The notes below the pieces were generated by a model. It did not search any database. It saw only the letters and a program-made list of their open reading frames with translations, and was not told the origin of the DNA. The position numbers and the translations under genes are program-made. A stretch of 28,613 bases of DNA from an uncultured Aquimonas sp. (lineage in GTDB: Bacteria; Pseudomonadota; Gammaproteobacteria; Xanthomonadales; Xanthomonadaceae): the NCBI GenBank assembly GCA_946481615.1, contig CAMLOR010000016.1, positions 1-28,613 on the forward strand, given 5' to 3'. The stretch's first letter is position 1. Every line of letters starts with the position of its first letter. This document shows, piece by piece, positions 8,285 through 16,162 of this stretch.

Positions 8285-9399
8285 GGGACGGTGCGCCAGG
8301 GAAGTTCGATCTCGGCGATGACGCCGCCGTCGTCGGAATTGCGCACCTCGAAACGCTGCCTGTCCGCATAAAGCAAGCGCAATCGCGCCCGCGTGTTCGC
8401 CAGTCCGACGCGTTCGGTCGTGGGCTGCGGCAATCCTCGTCCATCGTCCGAAACGCTCAGCCGCAGGACGTCGCCGTGCCGATTCGCCTTGATCTCCACG
8501 CACCCCGGGCCGGCACGCGCGGCGATTCCGTGGCGCAATGCGTTCTCGACCAGCGGCTGCAGGATCAGCGGTGGAACCCGCGCTTCGAGCACGTGCTCGG
8601 GTACGTGCACGCGATAGCTCAGACGCTCGCCGAAGCGAGCCTGTTCGATCTCGAGATAGCTTTCGAGAAAGCCGATCTCATCGCCGAGCCTCACCTCATC
8701 GGCTTCGCTGCCGTCGAGCGACCGGCGCAGCAAGGCGCTGAGCTGCAACAGGATCCGATCTGCCGACTCCACATTCTCGTGCATCAGCACCGAAATCGTG
8801 TTGAGGGCGTTGAAAAGGAAGTGCGGCTGCAACTGGGCGCGCAGTGTCTGCAGGCGCGCATCCGCCAGTTGGGCTTCGAGGCGAAGCTGCCGGCGATCCT
8901 TTTCCCGCGCGGTCCGCACCAATCGCTGCACCTGTGCTGCGGCGACGACGAGCCAGTACACGGGAAGGTTCAGGAGGAACGTCGTTCCGAGCAACCGACT
9001 GAAGGTGCCGAGCCAGGTGGGCTCGACCTGGGTTGCACCGATGACGGGCGCTGCCAGCGCGAAAAGGGCGAGGTTCGCCAAGGCGCAGATCGTCGATGCG
9101 ACGCCGTGGATCGCGATCGCGCGCAGAACGTCCGGGCGCTGCAGCGGGAAGCGGGCCGCAAGGCGCAGCGCAATCGGCGTGAGGGCAGCCCAGACCGCGG
9201 CCCACACGAGCCAAATGACACTGGCGCGAGCCCAAGCCAAGGGTTCGCCGCGCACCTGTGCAGCAAACCACGCCTGCCCCGCGAACAGCATCGCGACCAG
9301 CATCCATGCCGCCAGAATGGCCACTCCCCGGCGGCTGATTCCGGATTCGTTTCCCACCGGTCGCATCTCTTCGTGCTCTTCTCTGCCGAGCTGTGTCAT
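8281..9399 (-). CDS. LytS/YehU-type sensor histidine kinase
   Basis: This membrane sensor kinase has four predicted transmembrane helices and a His_kinase (PF06580-type) catalytic half. Numbered from an in-frame ATG at 9447, the helices lie near residues 41-62, 74-95, 108-134 and 150-172. The phosphorylated His209 is in LRAQLQPHFLFNALNTI. The N-box is LQPLVENALRHG (296-307), and the ATP-lid glycine motif is SDDGRGLP. No separate extracellular sensor domain is visible, so sensing probably occurs in the membrane bundle. I prefer ATG 9399 because GGAGG lies upstream; ATG 9366 and ATG 9447 are alternatives, and the longest would overlap a gene remnant. It forms an operon with the downstream LytTR regulator (ATGA overlap). 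Confidence 0.9.
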   Translation of the reverse strand: MTQLGREEHEEMRPVGNESGISRRGVAILAAWMLVAMLFAGQAWFAAQVRGEPLAWARASVIWLVWAAVWAALTPIALRLAARFPLQRPDVLRAIAIHGVASTICALANLALFALAAPVIGATQVEPTWLGTFSRLLGTTFLLNLPVYWLVVAAAQVQRLVRTAREKDRRQLRLEAQLADARLQTLRAQLQPHFLFNALNTISVLMHENVESADRILLQLSALLRRSLDGSEADEVRLGDEIGFLESYLEIEQARFGERLSYRVHVPEHVLEARVPPLILQPLVENALRHGIAARAGPGCVEIKANRHGDVLRLSVSDDGRGLPQPTTERVGLANTRARLRLLYADRQRFEVRNSDDGGVIAEIELPWRTVP

Positions 9400-9436
9400 C
9401 CGCCGGGCCGCCTCCAGGCTCCGACTGCGTTGACGG

Positions 9437-9508
9437 TGCGGCAGCATACAATCGCGTCATCCGCCTGAGCGAGTCGCCGGACGTCCATTCCTCGGCGATG
9501 CGCCCGTC
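9437..9508 (-). pseudogene. Remnant of a second SnoaL-like gene (C-terminal end)
   Basis: On the minus strand, one frame reads DGRIAEEWTSGDSLRRMTRL. This closely matches the D-G-R-I-A-E-E-W-T-C-A-N-S-L block near the end of the intact SnoaL-like protein encoded at 6839-7390. The DNA also matches (for example CTCGGCGAT at 9491-9499). Only about 25 codons are recognisable; the rest of the domain is absent from the 150 bases upstream. Confidence 0.6.
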
Positions 9509-9657
9509 GCCATCATGCTGTGGCCGCAGCCGCCTGACTGCGCCGGTAGTGACGGCTGGGGGCAAACCTGGGATGAGTGGAGGCTGCTGCGCGAGGGGAT
9601 TTCATGTCGCCGGTGCGTGCCGAGTGCTTGGCAGCCCAGCCGAAAAGTCCGGAATGC

Positions 9658-9954
9658 ATGGAACTTCAGAACATTTCAATCCTGCTTGCGATATTTGTTC
9701 TCGGAGTATTCCCAGGCATTCTTCGCCGCATCACGTCTTTTCTCATGAAGGTGTTGGAAGGCTACGACTACGTGCTCGGGGGCTTGAAGAAGCGCTACCA
9801 GAACAAAAATGCCGACTTTGTTGATCGAGCTGTTGCGTGCGGCTTGTATTGGACGCTGCTGGGCGTCCCCATCGCCGCCGTCACTATTGGCTTGGCCGCG
9901 TTGTTCGCTTATTCCGTGCTCGTCAAGGTTGGCATGGCCCCGCCGATCCGTTGA
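9658..9954 (+). CDS. Small two-helix membrane protein, unknown function
   Basis: This 98-residue protein has a hydrophobic N-terminal helix (ISILLAIFVLGVFPGIL) and a second hydrophobic stretch near the C-terminus (LYWTLLGVPIAAVTIGLAAL). A basic and aromatic loop lies between them (EGYDYVLGGLKKRYQNKN). I do not recognise a family. I chose ATG 9658, which has CCGGAA just upstream and places the first helix at the N-terminus; in-frame starts at 9577 and 9604 would add a non-hydrophobic leader. A strong hairpin overlaps the stop codon. Neighbours give no clear functional hint, because the two-component system upstream is on the other strand. Confidence 0.6.
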   Translation: MELQNISILLAIFVLGVFPGILRRITSFLMKVLEGYDYVLGGLKKRYQNKNADFVDRAVACGLYWTLLGVPIAAVTIGLAALFAYSVLVKVGMAPPIR

Positions 9955-9964
9955 ACGGATCGGC
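9942..9964 (+). terminator. Hairpin overlapping the stop of the small membrane protein
   Basis: The arms GCCGATCCG and CGGATCGGC pair perfectly around TTGAA. The TGA stop (9952-9954) lies in the loop. No T-run follows, so it may act as an RNA 3' stabiliser rather than a simple intrinsic terminator. Confidence 0.5.
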
Positions 9965-10195
9965 TGGCCGGGAGTGGAACGCTGATTCCGGCGGGGTCGG
10001 CTACTGGACTATCAAGCGACAGTCGCTCGGCCGCCGCGGCGACCGATGAGCCCGCTCTCAACGGGATTCGAGGTGACACGCCGAGCGAGGTTTCCCGCCC
10101 GTTTCGCGGTTGAACTGTGGGCTCGCGAACCGACAGGCTTCGCACCACGCCGCAACCCTCGCGTATTCCCGTACGCGGTGCGCTGCGAGAGCCCG

Positions 10196-11179
10196 ATGGA
10201 CATGCCCGATATTCGCCGGCTGCGTTGCCGCGTTGCTGCTCTGGCCTTGCTCCTCGGCGGCGCCGCGCCTGCCGCGAAGGTGACCGAAACCCTTGCTCCG
10301 CCCAACGCTTTGGCAGGCGCCGCGTTCAGCGTCGGCTCCTGTCTGGTGACGGAAGGCCAGTCCGGCACGACCGCATGCAACTTCGTGGTGACGCTTGCGA
10401 GCCCGTCGACGGGCCCGTTGGAACTGACGTACCAGACCGGCTCTACCGACAATCTGCTCGGGCCGAACGTTGAGGCCAGTCTGGAGGATCCGCTCGTGGG
10501 CAGCGAGTCCATGATCTTCGGGACCGGCTCCCTGCTCGGCGCGTGGCTTGTCGAGAGCGGCAACGTGGAGCTGAAGTCCTGGATGGGCTGGCAGCCCGCG
10601 CACTACCGGCAATCGCTGGACATGCATGGAGACACAGCCGGAACCATCGGTCGCGATATCGCCACGCAGCCGGGGCAGGCCTATACCGTGTCGTTCGCCC
10701 TCGCGGGTCACCCGGTCTGCGTCACGGCGGTGAAGACGATGTCGGCCTTCTTCGGGTCGGAGTCGCTCGGGACCTTCAGCTTCGACTCGACCGGTCGATC
10801 GCTTCAGAACATGGGCTGGCGTTACGAGGCCGTCACGGTGACCGCGACCACGGCCAGCACGCGCGTGCGCTTCGCGAGCACCACGCCCGGCGGCTGCGGC
10901 CCGGCGCTGGACGACCTTGCCGTCTCGCCGGCAGGGGTCGCCAGTTCCGGCATCGATTTCTTGCCCGCATGGCGACATCCGGACGAACCTTTGACCCTGC
11001 CGACGGGCACGACCACGCACACCATCACCGTGAACGTGGTCGGAGACACGCGCACCGAGGGATATGAGGATTTCGAGCTCCAGGTCTGCATTGCGAACCT
11101 CGGCTGCGAAACCGCCATCGGCGGCATCAACGAAGGCACGCAGGACGGGCTGTTCCGTAACGGTTTCGAGGGCGGGTGA
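10196..11179 (+). CDS. Secreted protein: Calx-beta domain interrupted by a DUF642-like domain, FRNGFE tail
   Basis: This predicted exported protein of 327 residues has a short signal peptide (to about residue 27, APAA-K). Residues 42-88 match the first strands of a Calx-beta domain: F-S-V-G-S, then V-T-E-G-Q-S-G-T-T, then F-V-V-T-L-A-S-P-S, then L-T-Y-Q-T-G. The second half of the same domain appears only at residues 248-312, with SGIDFLPA, LTLPTGTTTHTITVNVVGDT and EGYEDFELQV. Between them, residues 89-245 look like a DUF642/choice-of-anchor C carbohydrate-binding-type domain, with W118, NVE, LDMHG, GRDIATQPGQAYTVSFALAG and a final DDLAV. The protein ends in LFRNGFEGG. An in-frame ATG at 10046 would give a non-signal leader, so 10196 (or 10202) is preferred. 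No function beyond likely surface adhesion or ligand binding can be proposed. Confidence 0.82.
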   Translation: MDMPDIRRLRCRVAALALLLGGAAPAAKVTETLAPPNALAGAAFSVGSCLVTEGQSGTTACNFVVTLASPSTGPLELTYQTGSTDNLLGPNVEASLEDPLVGSESMIFGTGSLLGAWLVESGNVELKSWMGWQPAHYRQSLDMHGDTAGTIGRDIATQPGQAYTVSFALAGHPVCVTAVKTMSAFFGSESLGTFSFDSTGRSLQNMGWRYEAVTVTATTASTRVRFASTTPGGCGPALDDLAVSPAGVASSGIDFLPAWRHPDEPLTLPTGTTTHTITVNVVGDTRTEGYEDFELQVCIANLGCETAIGGINEGTQDGLFRNGFEGG

Positions 11180-11226
11180 GCGGGTCGTCGCTTCTCGCGT
11201 CCCGTGAGTTTCGCAGCGCCAAGCGG

Positions 11227-11246
11227 CCGCTTCCGGCCAGAAGCGG
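11227..11246. repeat. GGCC-centred palindrome, copy 1
   Basis: CCGCTTCCGGCCAGAAGCGG is a near-perfect palindrome between two convergent genes. Read on the minus strand, its 16-base core GCTTCTGGCCGGAAGC is identical to the copy at 19681-19696. Confidence 0.7.
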
Positions 11247-11283
11247 AACTCGCCAGTCGTCACACTCGCAGAGCCGGGCCTGG

Positions 11284-13179
11284 CTACTCGACCTGGTCGG
11301 CACGCCGCAGCCGGTACAAGGGCCCGCTGCCATAGCTCTTGGCCAGCGGCAGCGTGCCCAGGTAGTCCGTCGCGAACTGGGTGCGGCCGCTGGCGGCGAG
11401 CGCGAAGGCCAACTCGGCACTGACGTAGACCGCGCCGGGCACGGCCACCGGTTCGATGCGTGCCGCGCGCACGACGTGGGAGCCGAAGAAGTTCGGTCGA
11501 CCGATCAGCGGGTCCGGTGCTTCGAACACCGGCCCAGTGTGCATGCCGACGCGCAGGTTGGTGCCGGCCGGCAACCCGCGGGCCGGCCAGTCCGCCTGCT
11601 GCACCGCGTCGCGCAATCGCAGCGCGAAATCGGCGCCGTGCTCGACGTGGTCGAAGACCATGAACAGGCCGTCGCCCCAGGTGTTGACGAACGACGGCGG
11701 CTCGCCGCAATGCTGCACCATGTCCGAGATCGCGCCGAGGAAGTGGACGAGGAAGGACGGCGTGTCCTCCTCGCCGAGGCGGCTGAAGCCGACCATGTCG
11801 GCGAACAGCATCGTCCGCACCTGGCGCCGCAGGGGCGTCGAACGCAGCTCGACGCCGGGCATCGCCGCCGCGGCCGGCAGCACGCGGTCACGCGGGATCG
11901 CCACTTCGCGCAGCGGCGCAGGATCGATGCGCTCCAGCGGCAGTCCGAGGCGCTGCCAGTTCTCGAGCAAGTCGCGGGTGCCGCCGGGCAGGCGCTCGGC
12001 GTCGCGATCGACCACGGCGAGCAGCATCGGGACCGCCTCCAGTTCGCGCCCACGCAGCAACGCCGCGCCCTGCATCAGGCGCCCGGCATAGGCGTAGAGC
12101 GACTCGTCGCCGAGGTAGCGCTCCTTGACGCCGTAGGACACGCTCGCGACGCGCGCCAGCGCGCGCTCGAAGCGCTCCACCCAGCGCGCGCCAGCGAAGG
12201 CGACGCTGGTGGCGAGGAAGTCGCTGCGATCGAACGGGAGCGTCACGTGCACTTCGGCGCCGCGCGCCAGCATCGCCTCGATGAAGAGCAGGTCGGCGCC
12301 ACAGGCCGCCGAGCAATAGCCGAACCCGGCGCCGAGCGCGTCGAGCCGCTGCGCCAGGCGCGCGGCGAGCGCGTCCTCGATCGCTTCGGGCAGGCGCGGC
12401 GCCGCGCGATCCGGGGCGTCGATCATGTGTCCGGTGAAGACGACGATGCGCGGCGGTTCGAGGCTTTCGAACACGCCCGCGGGCAACGCCGATTCGCGCC
12501 CGAGCAGGCGCAACTGGCGGCGCATGCTCGCCAGATCGCCCACGTTGCCCGCCGCGGCCGTCGCGGCGGCGCGGTAGTGCGCGAGCGCCGCGGCATCCTC
12601 GTCGAGCAGCAACGCCAACTCTCCCAGCGTGGCCTCGCGCCAGTGCGGCGGCGTGGTCGTGTCGCGTGTCGCGGCCTCGCGCACCTGCAAGGCCAGTGCG
12701 CGCGCCGCGGCGGTGTCGCCGGTGAGGCGCAGCATCGTCGCCGCGTTGACGCCGGGAAACACGTCGCCACTGCGTTCCCAGGCTCGCCGGTAGCAGTCCA
12801 CCGCCTGCTTGCCGGCGTGCAGGCGTTCGCTGCCGGGTGGCAAGCGGGCCCAGCGATCCTTGGCGACGCGGCCGCTCAGGGCGAGTGCATCGCCGTGCAG
12901 TGCCGCCGCCTGCGGGTCGTCGAGCAGCGAGAGGGCAATCGCCTGCGCACGGCCGGAGGTGCCGACGCGCGCGTGCGCCAGCGCGGCGAGATAGCGCGCC
13001 TCGGCGCTGCCCGACTCGTCGACGCCGCTGACGCGCAGGATCTCGCAGGCGAGCGTCGGATGGCCGAGCGCCAACGCCTGGCGCGCGAGCGCGACCGGAT
13101 CGACCTGACGCGCCTCATCGGCGTCGGCCCGCGCAGCCTGCCATCGGTGCAGGAGGTCGCGCAGCGTCGCTGTGGCCAT
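11284..13179 (-). CDS. Helical-repeat/SLOG-like/class III cyclase-like protein
   Basis: This 631-residue soluble protein has three parts. Residues 1-230 are alpha-helical repeats, similar to TPR or TRAFs-binding-type regions. Residues 242-395 look like a SLOG-type Rossmannoid domain: RIVVFTGHMID (244-254), YCSAACGADLLFIEAMLARG (288-307) and EVHVTLPFDRSDF (309-321). Residues 452-625 match a class III nucleotidyl cyclase. Both metal-binding aspartates are present, Asp461 in LFADMVGFS and Asp503 in NTWGDGLFMVF, 42 residues apart. The base-selecting Lys and Asp of adenylyl cyclases are Asn499 and Asn563 by eye alignment; the transition-state Asn is Val570, and the catalytic Arg is kept (Arg574). 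The product is therefore uncertain, and the domain could be non-canonical or inactive. It is transcribed away from a secreted protein and a TIR-TPR gene across a 183-base shared upstream region. Confidence 0.85.
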   Translation of the reverse strand: MATATLRDLLHRWQAARADADEARQVDPVALARQALALGHPTLACEILRVSGVDESGSAEARYLAALAHARVGTSGRAQAIALSLLDDPQAAALHGDALALSGRVAKDRWARLPPGSERLHAGKQAVDCYRRAWERSGDVFPGVNAATMLRLTGDTAAARALALQVREAATRDTTTPPHWREATLGELALLLDEDAAALAHYRAAATAAAGNVGDLASMRRQLRLLGRESALPAGVFESLEPPRIVVFTGHMIDAPDRAAPRLPEAIEDALAARLAQRLDALGAGFGYCSAACGADLLFIEAMLARGAEVHVTLPFDRSDFLATSVAFAGARWVERFERALARVASVSYGVKERYLGDESLYAYAGRLMQGAALLRGRELEAVPMLLAVVDRDAERLPGGTRDLLENWQRLGLPLERIDPAPLREVAIPRDRVLPAAAAMPGVELRSTPLRRQVRTMLFADMVGFSRLGEEDTPSFLVHFLGAISDMVQHCGEPPSFVNTWGDGLFMVFDHVEHGADFALRLRDAVQQADWPARGLPAGTNLRVGMHTGPVFEAPDPLIGRPNFFGSHVVRAARIEPVAVPGAVYVSAELAFALAASGRTQFATDYLGTLPLAKSYGSGPLYRLRRADQVE

Positions 13180-13362
13180 CGGAGGTCATCCCGTTCGGTC
13201 GCGGTGCGGGCGCGCGACGGCGGCGATACGGCCGGCGCCGGCACGGTCGCGCCGAGCCGCGCGACGGCCTATGCTAGCCGCGATTGACGCTGTCCGCGTA
13301 GCGTCCCGTCTCCCGCGCTTCCGGGTGGGGGCGGGCCGCATGCATCCGGGGAGGTTGGCATC
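13180..13362. promoter_or_regulatory. Divergent upstream region between the cyclase-like and secreted-protein genes
   Basis: These 183 bases separate two divergent starts and must hold the promoters for both units. TTGACG (13284-13289) resembles a -35 box on the plus strand, but I see no convincing -10 partner. TATGCT (13269-13274) resembles a plus-strand -10 box without a good -35. GGGGAGG (13348-13354) is the ribosome binding site of the gene at 13363. Confidence 0.4.
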
Positions 13363-14019
13363 ATGCGCACGCGATCGCTGCTGCACGGGCTCCTGCTGCT
13401 GTCGGCGCTTCTGCTCTCGCTCGACGCGATGGCACAGCGCCGCGGCATCCGCGTGGACTCCGGTTCGTGGTTCGACCCCATCCCGATCCCGTCGGCTTCG
13501 TGTCCGCTGGCGGGCGCCGGCAGCAGCACGCTGGTCACCTGGCGGGGCCATGTCTTCTCGGGGCGCGACAACCCCGCGCACACGTTCAACCGCTATTGCC
13601 AGTACACCGAGCCGACGCAGTTCTCGGGCTTCGCGGTGTTCTTCGACGAGAGCGAGGACGTGCTGGCGCAGATGGTGGGCTCGAACTTCGACGACCGGGT
13701 CGAGGCGATCCGCTACGCGATGCTGGACGGCGTTCCCTTCGACACGGCGACCGGCTTTCAATGGGTCTTCGTGCTGTTCCCGGGCGAGGGGGCCATCGTC
13801 GGCCTGTACGGCTTCGACGATCCGCCCGTTACGCTCGACGCGACCTCGTACATCTCGCGCAACGGCGTGAAGCTGTGGGACGCGCAACGCGACGGCTACG
13901 GCGGCGAGTTCTTCTGCTTCCAGGGCAACACCTACCTGGGCCGCTGGAACGGCCTGGCGACACCGGCGTCGCCTTGCCACCTGATCGGATACCGCGTGTT
14001 CAAGAGCGGCCTGGAGTGA
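13363..14019 (+). CDS. Secreted protein of unknown function with FKSGLE tail
   Basis: This 218-residue protein has a clear signal peptide (MRTRSLLHGLLLLSALLLSLDAMA, cleaved near residue 24) and a mixed beta-rich body with few cysteines (for example RYCQY, FFCFQG, SPCHL). I do not recognise a domain. Its last residues, VFKSGLE, look like a variant of the FANGFE/FRNGFE tail carried by two other secreted proteins in this window. GGGGAGG at 13348-13354 is a strong ribosome binding site and fixes the start. The TIR-TPR gene begins 34 bases after its stop, so the two are probably co-transcribed, although one product is exported and the other faces the cytoplasm. Confidence 0.8.
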   Translation: MRTRSLLHGLLLLSALLLSLDAMAQRRGIRVDSGSWFDPIPIPSASCPLAGAGSSTLVTWRGHVFSGRDNPAHTFNRYCQYTEPTQFSGFAVFFDESEDVLAQMVGSNFDDRVEAIRYAMLDGVPFDTATGFQWVFVLFPGEGAIVGLYGFDDPPVTLDATSYISRNGVKLWDAQRDGYGGEFFCFQGNTYLGRWNGLATPASPCHLIGYRVFKSGLE

Positions 14020-14053
14020 TGGCCGCCCGCGACACCGCGCCGCATCGGCCGCG

Positions 14054-16078
14054 ATGACGGCATCGACGCCTGCACCGCGCTATCGCGCGTTCCTCAGCTA
14101 CAGCCACCGCGACGCGGCGATCACCCAGCGCCTGCATCGTCGTCTGGAGACCTACCGCATCCCGCGCGCACTCGCGCGCGCCGACGGCGCGACGCTGCCG
14201 CCGCGGCTGCACCCGGTGTTCCGCGATCGCGACGAACTCGCCTCCGCGGGCGCGTTGTCGTCGAGCATCCAGGCGGCCCTGGACGAGTCCGAAGCGCTGG
14301 TCGTCGTGTGCTCGCCGGCGGCGGCGGCGTCACCGTGGGTCGACGCGGAGATCGCCTGGTTCCGCCGGCAGCACCCCACGCGGCCGGTGCTCGCCTTCGT
14401 CGTCGACGGCGATCCGGGTCTCGACCCGCGCGCGCACCCCGGACGGGCCGCGTTGCCGTTGCGGCTGGCGCTCGCCGATCCCGCGCAGGACGATGGCGCC
14501 CTCGGCGAGCCCCTCGCGGCCGACGCGCGGCCCGAGGCCGACGGCTTCACGTCCGCCTTCTTCAAGCTCGCCGCCGGCCTGCTGGGCGTGCGCTACGACG
14601 ACCTGCGGCGGCGCGACCAGCGCCGGCGTCAACAGCGTTCGCTGATCGCGATCGGCGCCGCGCTGGTGCTCGCCGCGGTCTTCGCGTGGCTGGCCTGGGA
14701 CGCGACGCGCGCGCGCGATGCCGCCCGCGCCGCGCAGGCCGTGGCGGAGCTCGAGCTGCGTTCGGAGCGGGAGACGCGCGAGTTCCTGCTCTCCGTCTTC
14801 CACCTCGCCGACGCCAACGAAGCGCGCGGCGAAAAGGTGACCGTGCGCGAGGTGCTTGACCGTGCGGTCGCGCGCATCGACGAAACGCGCTTCAGCCGGG
14901 ACGCGATCCGCGCCCGCTTCCTCGCGACCATGGGCCAGGCGTATTCGAGCCTCGGCCTGAACCGCCGCAGCATCGAGCTGCTGCGGCAGTCGATCGCTGC
15001 GCTCGGCACCGCCGGCCTGCCGCCGGAAGCGCTCACCCAGCGCAACGAGAGCCGCATCGAGCTCGCCGACACGCTGTTCGACATGGGCGAATATGACGCG
15101 GCGCTGGTCGAGCTCGACGCGATCGCCGCCGATCCTGCCGGGGCGGCGCTGCTCGAGCCGTTGCAACGGGTACGTATCGCCAACGTGCGCGGCGATGTCT
15201 ACTCGTACCTGGAGCGTGACGCCGAGGCCGAGGCGGCGTTCCGTGCCGCGCTCGACGCGCTCGGGGAGGCCGGGCTTTCGCCGCTCGCGGCCGACGAGAT
15301 CCGCGCGCGCAGCCTGGCCGGCCTGGCGTCGCTTGCGCTGTTCGCCGGCGACGGCGAGCGCGCCGAGCAGGGTTTCACCGAAACCGTCGCGGCGCTCTCC
15401 CGCGCGGTCGGCAGCGATCACCCGCGCACCATCGCGGCGACGACGTCGCTCGGGTCGGCGGCGTACCACAACGGGCATCGCGATGTGGCGCGCCGTGCCT
15501 GGTCCGACGCGCTTGCGGCCGCCGAGCGTGTCTACGATCCCGGCAGCCCGCAGGCCGGCACGATCCACAACAACCTCGGCCTGCTGCTGCTCGAAGACGG
15601 CGACCTGGAGGCGGCGGAGCCCTTGCTGCGCGCCGCGCTGGCCAGCGACCGGCGGCACCGCAGCGATGCCTTCGACGACCTGGTGTTTCCACTGCACAAC
15701 CTCGGTTATCTGCTGCTCTTGCGTGGCGAACATGCCGAGGCCGAGGCGCTGCTGACCGAAGCGCGAGGGATCGCGGAAACGAACGCGCACCGGATGCTCG
15801 GGCCGATCGTCAATGCGCTCGCCGACCTGCACTGCGCGCAGGGGGACACGGCGGGAATCGCATTGGCGAAGCACGCGGTCGAGCTGCTCGCCACGGCGGA
15901 GCCGAACGACGCGTGGCGCGCGGCGCAGGCGCAACTGACGCTCGACTACTGTCGCGGCATCGGCGGCGAGGCCGCCGATCGCGACGCCCACGACGCCGCA
16001 TGGAAGGTACTGCGCGCGCGCTGGCCGCAGGGTGGCGCCTTCCTGCGGCGCGCGCAGCAACAGGCCGGCGTGGAATAG
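14054..16078 (+). CDS. TIR domain-transmembrane-TPR protein
   Basis: This 674-residue protein has an N-terminal TIR-type domain (residues about 9-115). It shows YRAFLSYSHRDA (strand A/box 1), RLHPVFRDRDEL (51-62) and ALVVVCSPAAAASPWVDAEI (81-100). Glu99 in S-P-W-x-x-x-E sits where NAD-cleaving TIR domains carry their catalytic glutamate. A basic linker (RRRDQRRRQQR, 186-196) precedes one transmembrane helix (about 196-215). Residues about 240-650 form TPR-like repeats, with paired aromatic and small residues such as LATMGQAYSSLGLNRRSIEL and TIHNNLGLLLLEDGDLEAAE. By the positive-inside rule the TIR side is cytoplasmic and the repeats could be periplasmic. TIR domains may sense, make NAD-derived signals or deplete NAD; which applies is not shown here. 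Its neighbours are a secreted protein and, divergently, a SLOG/cyclase-like protein. Confidence 0.88.
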   Translation: MTASTPAPRYRAFLSYSHRDAAITQRLHRRLETYRIPRALARADGATLPPRLHPVFRDRDELASAGALSSSIQAALDESEALVVVCSPAAAASPWVDAEIAWFRRQHPTRPVLAFVVDGDPGLDPRAHPGRAALPLRLALADPAQDDGALGEPLAADARPEADGFTSAFFKLAAGLLGVRYDDLRRRDQRRRQQRSLIAIGAALVLAAVFAWLAWDATRARDAARAAQAVAELELRSERETREFLLSVFHLADANEARGEKVTVREVLDRAVARIDETRFSRDAIRARFLATMGQAYSSLGLNRRSIELLRQSIAALGTAGLPPEALTQRNESRIELADTLFDMGEYDAALVELDAIAADPAGAALLEPLQRVRIANVRGDVYSYLERDAEAEAAFRAALDALGEAGLSPLAADEIRARSLAGLASLALFAGDGERAEQGFTETVAALSRAVGSDHPRTIAATTSLGSAAYHNGHRDVARRAWSDALAAAERVYDPGSPQAGTIHNNLGLLLLEDGDLEAAEPLLRAALASDRRHRSDAFDDLVFPLHNLGYLLLLRGEHAEAEALLTEARGIAETNAHRMLGPIVNALADLHCAQGDTAGIALAKHAVELLATAEPNDAWRAAQAQLTLDYCRGIGGEAADRDAHDAAWKVLRARWPQGGAFLRRAQQQAGVE

Positions 16079-16106
16079 CGGCGATGTCACGCGCCTATGC
16101 CGATCG

Positions 16107-16122
16107 GCTTTTGGCCGGAAGC
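16107..16122. repeat. GGCC-centred palindrome, copy 2
   Basis: GCTTTTGGCCGGAAGC differs from the core of copy 1 (minus strand) at a single base. It lies between the TIR-TPR stop and the next small gene. Confidence 0.65.
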
Positions 16123-16162
16123 AGTCATCATTGACGGCCCATCCGTTCTCAGGTCCATACGC

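Noticed and set aside
10058..11710. Minus-strand open frame of 550 codons across the Calx-beta gene
   Set aside because: No recognisable domains. It runs through two real genes and their convergent intergenic region, which is typical of antisense frames in GC-rich DNA.
11176..13287. Long plus-strand open frame of about 700 codons opposite the cyclase-like gene
   Set aside because: It has arginine- and alanine-rich low-information sequence without motifs. The minus strand carries clear SLOG and cyclase motifs.
11284..16078. Classification of the block as a standard Pycsar or Thoeris system
   Set aside because: The TIR protein lacks a cyclic-nucleotide-binding domain, the SLOG protein lacks a Sir2 domain, and the genes are divergent. 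It is only analogous to these systems.
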